Shown: positions 53,536 through 61,513 of the stretch, in pieces | How positions within the stretch are numbered: position 1 is the stretch's first letter | How the letters are laid out: every line of letters starts with the position of its first letter | Source of the DNA: Pseudoalteromonas sp. P1-9 | GTDB taxonomy: Bacteria > Pseudomonadota > Gammaproteobacteria > Enterobacterales > Alteromonadaceae | Length of the DNA: 64,000 bases | Assembly: GCF_001399975.1 (NCBI RefSeq) | Contig: NZ_LKBD01000008.1 | Coordinates: 1-64,000 of the forward strand | Reading direction: 5' to 3' | The notes under the pieces: generated by a model | Databases searched by the model: none | What the model saw: only the letters and a program-made list of their open reading frames with translations | Told to the model about the DNA's origin: nothing | Made by a program: the position numbers and the translations under genes

Positions 53536-54891
53536 TTACTCGGCAAGGGTTTTTAGTTGAGTAATTTTATAGCCGCTTGTGGCGTTCGAATCTTCTTCCA
53601 AAATCAAAATGTAATTACCGGTTTGTGAAAAGTCGATATCTGCCATTTGTAAAACACTGATAGTTTGGTTGTTTACTTCATAAGTGACGGTTACATCGTA
53701 ACTTTGAGAGTCTAATGTCAGCGATTTTGTTGCGAATGCGTCAATGTTTTTGATGTAGCTTGTGGTGTCGTCAATGGTTTCATTACCCTCAGTAAAATAG
53801 ATATCGACTTTGGCGATATTTGTATCATATGGTGAGTGATCAATCAGGTTAACAACTTGCACATTATGCGATACCGCGTTTGGCGTTAAATCCTCAGTAA
53901 TTGATATCATTGCAGGATAATCGTCAGTATGTTGATAGAAAATACTGATAAGCGAGGTGTTTTTGTTAACTGCCTCAACAAAATTATTCACGATAGGGTT
54001 GTTTGAGCTATCTAACATCGACAGGGTAAAGGTGCCTGCGTTCGCTGGAAAATAATCGGTTACTGTGTCGGATGGGGTTGCTGGCGTTGTAATATCGTCT
54101 TTGGTGCTAAGTGCATTAAAGGTAACGGCTGCGTACTCATCAATCGCGTTGTAAAAACGCATTTGCGACATGGCATCAACATGGGTCAGCGAGGTAACGC
54201 TTGAACCATCAGAAACTAAATCAAGTGTAATGCCACCTGGTTGTGATGAAAAGCTCGGGCGCAACATGGCAATATAGCTTTGTTCATCATCAAGCTCCAC
54301 CATACTCGATTGAAAAATAACCTCATCGTTGCCAGCGAGGGTGATGTAAAAGGTGTAATGATCTTCGCTTTTTTGTTGTAGCTCAGGTAGCGCTAAATAT
54401 TGGGTTGAAGTTAATAGCTCGGCATCCACAAAAGCGTAATCGTCTTTAGCAAGGTAAATATCGTATTCTTGCTGATCTGAAATGGTATTAATGGCGCTGA
54501 TTTGAATTTTGTCTTCGCCGTCAAATTCGCTAATTGCAAATTCGTCAATGCGTGGCTCGTTGTAGTCGCCCGATAAGACTTTTAACAGCTTTACATCGCT
54601 TTTAATGGTAAGTGTGTCGTCGTCACTCAGTAGCGGTATATAGTCATCGTTATCGTTTAAATAAACGTAGTTTAACGCGTAGTCGTCACGGTTATAGTTA
54701 TGGCGGATGGTTACTTCACCAAACGTTGCACCGGTGCGTACGGTATTGTCGATTTCTAGATAAACCGTTGGGCTGTTGGCACTGGCATTATACATTTGTA
54801 CGAAACCAGTGCCGGATGAATCGTCACTGCTACCGCAGGCTGCAAGCATAGAAATGGCGAGGAACAGCGTTGTATTTTTAACATTTATCAT
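53536..54891 (-). CDS. Hypothetical lipoprotein, DUF4397-like
   Basis: The 451-residue protein has a lipoprotein signal with lipobox MLAAC (cysteine at residue 19) followed by GSSDDSSG. Its mature start GFVQMYNASANSPTVYLEID resembles the DUF4397 motif, in which V-R-x-x-N-A-S-x-x-x-P-x-V-x-V opens a beta-sandwich, and similar phrases recur (MRFYNAIDEYAAVTFNALST; VQVVNLIDHSPYDTNIAKVD). Two or three such sandwiches are likely. It is rich in aspartate. It follows the TonB receptor gene by 129 bases on the same strand, so it may be a surface lipoprotein working with that receptor. Function unknown. Confidence 0.75.
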   Translation of the reverse strand: MINVKNTTLFLAISMLAACGSSDDSSGTGFVQMYNASANSPTVYLEIDNTVRTGATFGEVTIRHNYNRDDYALNYVYLNDNDDYIPLLSDDDTLTIKSDVKLLKVLSGDYNEPRIDEFAISEFDGEDKIQISAINTISDQQEYDIYLAKDDYAFVDAELLTSTQYLALPELQQKSEDHYTFYITLAGNDEVIFQSSMVELDDEQSYIAMLRPSFSSQPGGITLDLVSDGSSVTSLTHVDAMSQMRFYNAIDEYAAVTFNALSTKDDITTPATPSDTVTDYFPANAGTFTLSMLDSSNNPIVNNFVEAVNKNTSLISIFYQHTDDYPAMISITEDLTPNAVSHNVQVVNLIDHSPYDTNIAKVDIYFTEGNETIDDTTSYIKNIDAFATKSLTLDSQSYDVTVTYEVNNQTISVLQMADIDFSQTGNYILILEEDSNATSGYKITQLKTLAE

Positions 54892-55020
54892 TATTGTTTT
54901 TCCATGAGTTGGGTTGTTATCTACCCTGAGTATGTCATGGGAAAATCAATGGTATAACAATTTTTACCTACTATTACAATGGGTTACACTAAGTCACGTG
55001 AGTAACATATTCTCACAGTT

Positions 55021-57648
55021 TTAGTAAGTAAAACGTACCCCTACATAAAAGCGCCTGCCGTTACGATAAACCGCTTTGGGTGAGTAATGACTGCCTTCAT
55101 AGAGGTAGCTAATTTCGTCACCTAGGTTTAACCCTTCAAGGTTAAGCGATAAATTCTCATTAATATGATAGCTAAATGTGGCGTCAATTTGCGAAAAGTC
55201 ATCTTGCATTTCAAGGCCAACGCCGGTAGCGAATTCTGTACGATAGTTGTGGGAAATACGGGCACTCAGCCATTCATTTTCAAAGTAACCGGTTAGGTTA
55301 AAGGTATGCTCTGAAGTACCTGGAATAAAAGCTTGCTGCTCGGTGTTACCATCGCGTTTACCATCAACAAAGGTGTAGTTTGTAATAATGCCAAGGCCTT
55401 GAAAAAACTCATGCTGATAGCTCAATTCAATACCCCAAACATTACCGCCTGCGCCATTAATCGGTCGGTCAATGGTCATTAGTATGTCTTCGTGTACTTC
55501 TAATTGACGTTTAAACTCAATAAATGATTTTACGTCTTTGGCAAACGCGGCAACCGATAGCAAACCAATATCTGAAAAATACCATTCGAGTGACATATCA
55601 AATTGAGTCGCGCGGTATGGGTCTAGGTCAGGGTTGCCGCCTTGTCCTTGTGCTTGTGTAACGTTGTAATTGGTCGATGGCATTAAATGATTGTACTCGG
55701 CGCGCGCCATAACTTTTGCAGCGGCAAAGCGAAACGCGAGGTCGCGTTTTAAATCAAAGTTCAAGTTAAAACTTGGTAGAATATCCGTGTAATGCTTGCT
55801 TTGTTCTTGCCACACAAAATTAGTTTGGGCAGTACTCGGCGATGCGATTTGCTGATAGGCGCCCGCATCTTGAATGGTATTAACAATGCGTACGCCCACA
55901 TTCGCGCGGAATAAGTCGGTAAGTAGATTTAGCTTGGTGTATAAAGCACTGGTTTGTTCTTGAATATCAAAACGACTGGCTTGCTCTACCTGCTGCTCAA
56001 ATGGGTAATCGCCATAGGCATTTGCAAGCGATTGCGTATCGGCAAATGCATAGTGTTTAAGTGTTTCATCGGAACCAATGCCGTGTAAATAGTCCTTCGG
56101 AAAGGGGGCACTAAAATCAGCGAGCGTCCAATGGAGTGTATCTTTAATATCGCTGTAACTGCCATTATTTGAACGTAAGCGTTCAAAATCACGTTGGTGA
56201 TTGCGATATTTAATACCAAAATCAACACTGTCGATAAGATTATGAATAAGCGCTTTTGAAAAATCAGCTTGTAAATACCACTCTTGATCAACGGAGTGCT
56301 GAGAGTCGTTTCTAACTTCGCTTATCCACCAGTTTTCAGCTTGGTTTGGATTGAGTTCATAGTGGGTTTTAATGTCGCGTTTGTCTCGGGTATCGACGCT
56401 AAACCCTGAATTAGCCGACCACTGCGATGTATTGTCGTCGTACGTACCGCCGCTACCGCGGGTAAAGCCGAACTGGTATTCATTTTGCCACAAGTTAACA
56501 GACTGCATTGCTTTAACGTTAATACTGTTAGTTTTAATGGTTGATTGACGCCAAATTGCTTCCATAGAGGTACTAAAAGGCTCTGCGTTTGTGGGGTCTA
56601 CCTTCGAGTAATCGGCGTACGCCAAGGTATTATTGATGATTTGATAGTCGTTAATTACGCCACCGCGTGAGAATACGTTTGACGGTTGCCACAAAAAGTT
56701 TTGATTAGTGTTGTCTGCATCTAACTGTGAATACAAGGCATCAAATTCAAATTGCCATGTGGCACTTGGCTGATAATCAATCGCCATGGTTGCGCTGGTA
56801 CGCAAGCGCTCTTGTTGAAACACCGCAGAGCCGCCACCACTTGGTGTCCAAATGTCTTTTATGTCAGCGCTGTCATAATTGCTATATACTAATTTTCCAT
56901 CATCGCGTGTTTTAAAGTGTGCCTGATGCCAACCCCAAGACTCTAAACCATCTCGGCGTAAGGTGCGCTGCTGACGGTTTAAGGTAAACAACATACCAAA
57001 ATCGCGATTACTGTTTACATAGTTGTAAAAGGCAGCAAGTTGCGGGTCTAGTTCGTTTGATAAGTCGCTATATTGGCTTTGCAGCGTGACAATAAATTGA
57101 GTGTCGGTTGTAAGTGGCCGGTGGGTTTTTATATTAATCGCTCCGCCAAGAGAGCCTTCGTCTTGGTTCGCTTGTGGCGTTTTAAATACCTCTAATTTGC
57201 TAACCAGTTCAGCGGGTAACATGGTGTAGTTAAAGCCACGATTTGGCTGCGATGAAATCCACCAATCCGCTGAAGCGATATTTTGACCGTTCAAAAACGT
57301 TCTATTTTGCCCTGGCGTCGTGCCGCGCACACCAATACGCTCACCTTCGCCCATGACACGCGTAAGCGAAATACCGGTAACACGCTGAAGCGCTTCAGCG
57401 ACGTTTTTGTCGGGAAATTTACCGATTTCTTGGGCACTCAGAACATCGCTAATTGCCGAATGTTGTTTTTTATCGGCAAGGGATTGTAATAAGCTCTTGT
57501 GAATGCCACGTATTTCAATGGTGTCGAGATCGATGTCGGGAGTATTTGCAAACGCGCCGTTAGAGAGAAACGCAGTTATCGATGCCAAAGACATTGCGCG
57601 TAATTTAAAGCGAAGGTGTTGTGCCTGTTTATTATTGTGTGTTTGCAT
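55021..57648 (-). CDS. TonB-dependent receptor, Caulobacter/Xanthomonas type
   Basis: The 875-residue protein has a signal peptide (MSLASITAFLSNGAFA) and a TonB-box region with D-T-I-E-I-R-G-I. Its plug holds the diagnostic S-A-Q-E-I-G-K-F-P-D-K-N-V-A-E-A-L-Q-R-V-T-G, then GEGERIGVRGTTPGQNRTFL. The barrel ends in RFYVGVRFTY. Receptors of this group take up carbohydrates and other larger nutrients and are typically regulated by substrate. Its close relative lies at 61514, and both have the N-G-Q-x-x-x-S-x-D-W-W motif. AAAGGGG precedes the ATG. It is transcribed away from the CadC-like regulator gene. Confidence 0.93.
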   Translation of the reverse strand: MQTHNNKQAQHLRFKLRAMSLASITAFLSNGAFANTPDIDLDTIEIRGIHKSLLQSLADKKQHSAISDVLSAQEIGKFPDKNVAEALQRVTGISLTRVMGEGERIGVRGTTPGQNRTFLNGQNIASADWWISSQPNRGFNYTMLPAELVSKLEVFKTPQANQDEGSLGGAINIKTHRPLTTDTQFIVTLQSQYSDLSNELDPQLAAFYNYVNSNRDFGMLFTLNRQQRTLRRDGLESWGWHQAHFKTRDDGKLVYSNYDSADIKDIWTPSGGGSAVFQQERLRTSATMAIDYQPSATWQFEFDALYSQLDADNTNQNFLWQPSNVFSRGGVINDYQIINNTLAYADYSKVDPTNAEPFSTSMEAIWRQSTIKTNSINVKAMQSVNLWQNEYQFGFTRGSGGTYDDNTSQWSANSGFSVDTRDKRDIKTHYELNPNQAENWWISEVRNDSQHSVDQEWYLQADFSKALIHNLIDSVDFGIKYRNHQRDFERLRSNNGSYSDIKDTLHWTLADFSAPFPKDYLHGIGSDETLKHYAFADTQSLANAYGDYPFEQQVEQASRFDIQEQTSALYTKLNLLTDLFRANVGVRIVNTIQDAGAYQQIASPSTAQTNFVWQEQSKHYTDILPSFNLNFDLKRDLAFRFAAAKVMARAEYNHLMPSTNYNVTQAQGQGGNPDLDPYRATQFDMSLEWYFSDIGLLSVAAFAKDVKSFIEFKRQLEVHEDILMTIDRPINGAGGNVWGIELSYQHEFFQGLGIITNYTFVDGKRDGNTEQQAFIPGTSEHTFNLTGYFENEWLSARISHNYRTEFATGVGLEMQDDFSQIDATFSYHINENLSLNLEGLNLGDEISYLYEGSHYSPKAVYRNGRRFYVGVRFTY

Positions 57649-57771
57649 ATGATCCCCTTTGCACTTTAAACGACTGAATTATATGAACTGCGTGTATTTA
57701 CTGAGCGATTGTTAACGCTTAAAATGCAATCACCATAATACTGTTATACGTGCTATAAGGCTAGACTAATT

Positions 57772-59823
57772 TTGTCACTCACTTCGTTACCTAACTCATT
57801 AATTCAAATAGACAAAATTTTAGTTGATTTCAGCGCAATGCGAATTAAACGAAGTGGTACATGGCATAAGGTTGAAAGTAAGCAGCTGATATTGTTGGCG
57901 CTACTGATTGAACAGCAAGGGCAGGCAATATCGCGCGATGAGTTGCTCGATAAAATTTGGCCAAATGTGATTGTGAGCGATAACTCGCTCAGTAAGTTGG
58001 TTACTCAGTTGCGCAAAACGATCGGTGACGATCGTAACGATCAAGGTATTATTCGTACCGTACCGCGAGTAGGCTATCAGTTAATTGCGACCGCGACACA
58101 CCTTGAACATAAAGCGGCATCGTTTAAGCAGCAAAATGTCGCGATTGTGGGGGCATTATGTTTAATGTTAGGTGGGTTATTTAGCTTAGGGCTTTCGCAT
58201 CTAAGTAAGCCTTATACGCTTGGCGATGATTATACCGAGCGACGCATTACTCAGCGAGGTGGCGTAGAGCAGGGCGCGTCTTTTTCAAATGACGGGCGCT
58301 ATATGGTGTTCAACTATCGTGCAATTGGTAAAAGCAATACCGACTTAGCAGTAATGGACTTACAGCAACAGATTTCCCATGTGATTAAAAACGCCAATTA
58401 CTCTGAGCAACGCGGTGTATTTTCCCCTGATCAAAAATGGTTGGCGTATATTCGCAACGACGCGTTGCAATGCAATATTCGGGTGATATCAACGGCGAGT
58501 GCGATAGAAACGTGGCGTTTATCACTCGACAGCAAACTAGCCGATTGTCCGCCTAGTTTGCATAAAATGGCATTGAGTTGGCCGCAAGATAACCAGCTAA
58601 TAGCCCACTTTAATCACAATGTTGTGCGTTATTCATTAAATTTTGAGCCGTTTCCCCGTGCGGTTGATAGCCCAAATGTGATTGTTGAGAATGTTGATGA
58701 ATTAAGTGTGAGCAACGATCATTTATTCACACTCAATACGGCAACAAACACCGTGGAAAAACGCGATTTTTATGGCAAGCTTTTGACAACGCTGTCTCAT
58801 GAAGAGCGTGGTATTAAAAAGCTCGCGGCCCACAATAACACGCTGTGGCTTGTATCCAACAAGTTGGCGCTTTATAAACAAAATAAGCGTATTGGCGCTA
58901 TGAATATTGAGGGTGGCGATATTGATGAAATCAGCATTAATACCAAAAATGGTGATATTCTATTAAGTAAAAGCCAGTCAAATACGGGGTTATTCTCGGT
59001 TTCATCCGATGGTGTTGAACAATTAGGGTCGTCAATGAATGCGGTACGTGCGCCGGTTGTATCGCACACGGGCAACAAGTATGCATTTTTAACCTTAAAT
59101 AAACGTTCAAATAAGGCTGACGTTTGGCTTAGCCATGTTAATAGTGACAGTGTGCAGTTTATTACGCCACTTTCAAAGTCTAACGTGCCTGAACTTATGT
59201 CGTTTTCACCAAACGGCAATTTTTTACTGTTAGGCTATTTAGATTCCCATCTTTCGCTGATTGATTTAACAACTAAAAATAGTATTACCATGGCAGAAGG
59301 GCAGTTTGACAATGTGTATTGGCAAAAAGAAGGCGATGGCGTGTTCTATGCAAAAAACGACGGCAATAGCAGCAATAATTGGTATTTTGACTTGTCTACC
59401 GGGTTAGCACAGCCGAACGCACAGTCGTTAGTATTAGACTTTATGCTTGCTAATCAAGAATACAGAACGCTTATGACAACGGGCTTTCGAAATTATGCAA
59501 ATCATGTGGCTTCGTATTTAGCTGAGCGTGTTTTTGATCCGCTGCTGATTGATAATATTTTACCCTCAAGCCAATTATTCACTCCAAGCGTCTATCGAGA
59601 CGGCATTTATTTTATGGTTAAAAAAGGTGAAACATTATTATTGTTTGATTATCAATTTGATAGCCAAGAATATCGCGAAGTCGCAGACTTGAGTAAATTT
59701 AGTAATGCGCCAAATCATACGCTGACTATTACTAGCTCTCACGATGGTAAGGAAGTGCTTGTGAATCTCGTCGATAATCTCCAATCAGATTTGGTTTTAA
59801 TCAGTAAAACCACTGCTAATTAA
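57772..59823 (+). CDS. CadC-like transmembrane winged-helix regulator with beta-propeller-like sensor
   Basis: The gene appears to start at TTG (57772), needed to keep the complete winged-helix domain; AAGG lies 11 bases upstream. Residues 5-105 form an OmpR/CadC-type DNA-binding domain (LLALLIEQQGQAISRDELLD, VSDNSLSKLVTQLRKTIGDD, RTVPRVGYQLIA). One membrane helix follows at about 124-142 (VAIVGALCLMLGGLFSLGL). The remaining 530 residues, presumably periplasmic, have TolB-like propeller phrases (GASFSNDGRYMVFNYR, GVFSPDQKWLAYIRNDA, MSFSPNGNFLLLGYLD). It senses something in the periplasm and acts directly on DNA. It is divergent from one receptor gene and converges on the TonB/Sel1 gene. Confidence 0.88.
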   Translation: MSLTSLPNSLIQIDKILVDFSAMRIKRSGTWHKVESKQLILLALLIEQQGQAISRDELLDKIWPNVIVSDNSLSKLVTQLRKTIGDDRNDQGIIRTVPRVGYQLIATATHLEHKAASFKQQNVAIVGALCLMLGGLFSLGLSHLSKPYTLGDDYTERRITQRGGVEQGASFSNDGRYMVFNYRAIGKSNTDLAVMDLQQQISHVIKNANYSEQRGVFSPDQKWLAYIRNDALQCNIRVISTASAIETWRLSLDSKLADCPPSLHKMALSWPQDNQLIAHFNHNVVRYSLNFEPFPRAVDSPNVIVENVDELSVSNDHLFTLNTATNTVEKRDFYGKLLTTLSHEERGIKKLAAHNNTLWLVSNKLALYKQNKRIGAMNIEGGDIDEISINTKNGDILLSKSQSNTGLFSVSSDGVEQLGSSMNAVRAPVVSHTGNKYAFLTLNKRSNKADVWLSHVNSDSVQFITPLSKSNVPELMSFSPNGNFLLLGYLDSHLSLIDLTTKNSITMAEGQFDNVYWQKEGDGVFYAKNDGNSSNNWYFDLSTGLAQPNAQSLVLDFMLANQEYRTLMTTGFRNYANHVASYLAERVFDPLLIDNILPSSQLFTPSVYRDGIYFMVKKGETLLLFDYQFDSQEYREVADLSKFSNAPNHTLTITSSHDGKEVLVNLVDNLQSDLVLISKTTAN

Positions 59824-59852
59824 GCGATGTGATAGTAAGGTTAAACCTTAGC

Positions 59853-61316
59853 TTAAGATTTAGCAGCAAGCTTTCGTTTCAGTGCTTTCATTTCATTGAA
59901 ATCAATTTTTTGAGCATTGGCGATATCAATTGCTCTGTCTAACTGTTTGTTTGCATTTGAAATATCATTTTGTTGATACGAAAGTTTAGCCTTTAAGTAC
60001 CAGGCTTCAGCGTTATTTGCGTTTTGTTGTAGCACAGAATCGATTTGCTGATGCAGTGTTTTGTATTCTTTTTCTGAAATATCAGCTTGGCTAAGTGCCA
60101 GTCGGGTGAGCGCGGTTTTTGCAAGCAGATGGCCTTTATCACTTGCTTGGGTTAACCATAAGCGTGCTTTTTCTATATCGTAATGAACTGATTTTTTAAC
60201 TAATAACTCGATGCCTAAACGGTACTGCGCCGATGCAAAACCATTTTGAGCGCTTAGTAAGAGCCAGTTAAGTCCTTTTTTACGGTCTTGGGCGGTTTTA
60301 TCGCCGGCAAGTAACTGTGTTGCAATACGATATTGCGCGAAGGGATAACCATTTTTTGCTGCATTTAGCATAAGATTTTGCGCTTCGCTTTCTTTTGGCC
60401 AATGGTATTTAAGCAATTTAGAGGCGTTGTGTTTATCTGTAGTAAGCCATTGTGCAATGCGGTATTGCCACAAAGCATTGCCATTCTCCGCCTGTTCAAT
60501 GACTTCAGCAATGTGTTTTTGATATTCACGTTGCTGGCGCGAAAACCCTTGCTGATAACGTTTACCTTTAAATGTGGTGAAGTGATAAAGCAAACTGCGA
60601 CGTTTGATGGGAAGTTGCTCGCTTTGCTTAAAGCGCCAGCGTTTTAACGCCATTAGCATGGCGTTATCAAATGTTTTTTGTGGGTAGCTATCAATGATTT
60701 GCGCGTTGATCACGGCTCCTGCACCATCAATATCGTATTCAACCCATACCCATCCTTCAATACCGCGGTCGACCGCATGTTCGGGATAAACAGGATCAAC
60801 ATTAAATGACTTTATTGGTTGAATTAAAGTGTTAAATGTTTCGTTAAATTGGGGTGCTAATGTGTTCACATAGCGTTGATAGCTAAGTTCAGCGTCGAGT
60901 TGTTGCTTTGCTTGGTGTAAAGCGTCACTGTCTTGTGTTTGCGTGGCGATGTACTCTGCGGTGTTTTTAGCATCGGTTATTCCGAATTCGCCGGCAAGTG
61001 AAAACCATGCATACGCTTTGTTGATGTCTTTTTTTACGCCACGGCCGTGTAAATGCATAACGGCAATATTAAACATGGCATCGCTATTACCAAGTTTTGC
61101 AAGCTGTGAAAATTCATCTAAGGCTTTTTGATATTCGCCATTGGTATAGTTAACTGACGCGCTCAATAAGTCGGCTTTCAAGCCGAAATGCATAAGCGAA
61201 AAATACAGTAACAACAATGTCGTAATTAGATAACGCAATGACAAAACCAAATATCGACTAAGGGGGTTTAAACGTTTTGCAACGAAAAAACGAAAAAGTG
61301 GGTTAAGAATACGCAA
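59853..61316 (-). CDS. Sel1-repeat protein with TonB C-terminal domain
   Basis: The 487-residue protein has one membrane helix at about residues 28-46 (LRYLITTLLLLYFSLMHF). Sel1/TPR-type repeats follow at about 55-120 (YQKALDEFSQLAKLGNSDAM, MHLHGRGVKKDINKAYAWFS). A TonB C-terminal domain lies at about 172-250 (PVYPEHAVDRGIEGWVWVEY, FDNAMLMALKRWRFK). A second set of Sel1 repeats runs at about 280-410 (AQYRIATQLLAGDKTAQDRK). The TonB domain in the middle rather than at the end is unusual. It may energise the neighbouring receptors or act as a scaffold. It lacks the proline-rich linker of standard TonB. Confidence 0.85.
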   Translation of the reverse strand: MRILNPLFRFFVAKRLNPLSRYLVLSLRYLITTLLLLYFSLMHFGLKADLLSASVNYTNGEYQKALDEFSQLAKLGNSDAMFNIAVMHLHGRGVKKDINKAYAWFSLAGEFGITDAKNTAEYIATQTQDSDALHQAKQQLDAELSYQRYVNTLAPQFNETFNTLIQPIKSFNVDPVYPEHAVDRGIEGWVWVEYDIDGAGAVINAQIIDSYPQKTFDNAMLMALKRWRFKQSEQLPIKRRSLLYHFTTFKGKRYQQGFSRQQREYQKHIAEVIEQAENGNALWQYRIAQWLTTDKHNASKLLKYHWPKESEAQNLMLNAAKNGYPFAQYRIATQLLAGDKTAQDRKKGLNWLLLSAQNGFASAQYRLGIELLVKKSVHYDIEKARLWLTQASDKGHLLAKTALTRLALSQADISEKEYKTLHQQIDSVLQQNANNAEAWYLKAKLSYQQNDISNANKQLDRAIDIANAQKIDFNEMKALKRKLAAKS

Positions 61317-61392
61317 ACTTACTGCGGAATTGAATTGATATTTCGACTTTTTTAAGAAATTTTAATGGCTTGTAGCGCTATAATTGAAAGCG

Positions 61393-61424
61393 AAAAAAAC
61401 AGCGAACATTACATTCGCTGTTTT
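61393..61424 (-). terminator. Rho-independent terminator of the last TonB receptor gene
   Basis: The stem AAAACAGCGAA/TTCGCTGTTTT has a seven-base loop, and on the minus strand it is followed by a run of T residues. It lies between the receptor and the TonB/Sel1 gene. Confidence 0.85.
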
Positions 61425-61513
61425 GGGGGGTTCTGAAGTGTAAGAGTTTTCTAATAGGGGGCAGTCCTGTGTTAGCTCTGCGCAATTAAGCGCAGTGAAA
61501 CTCTTTTTCAGAA

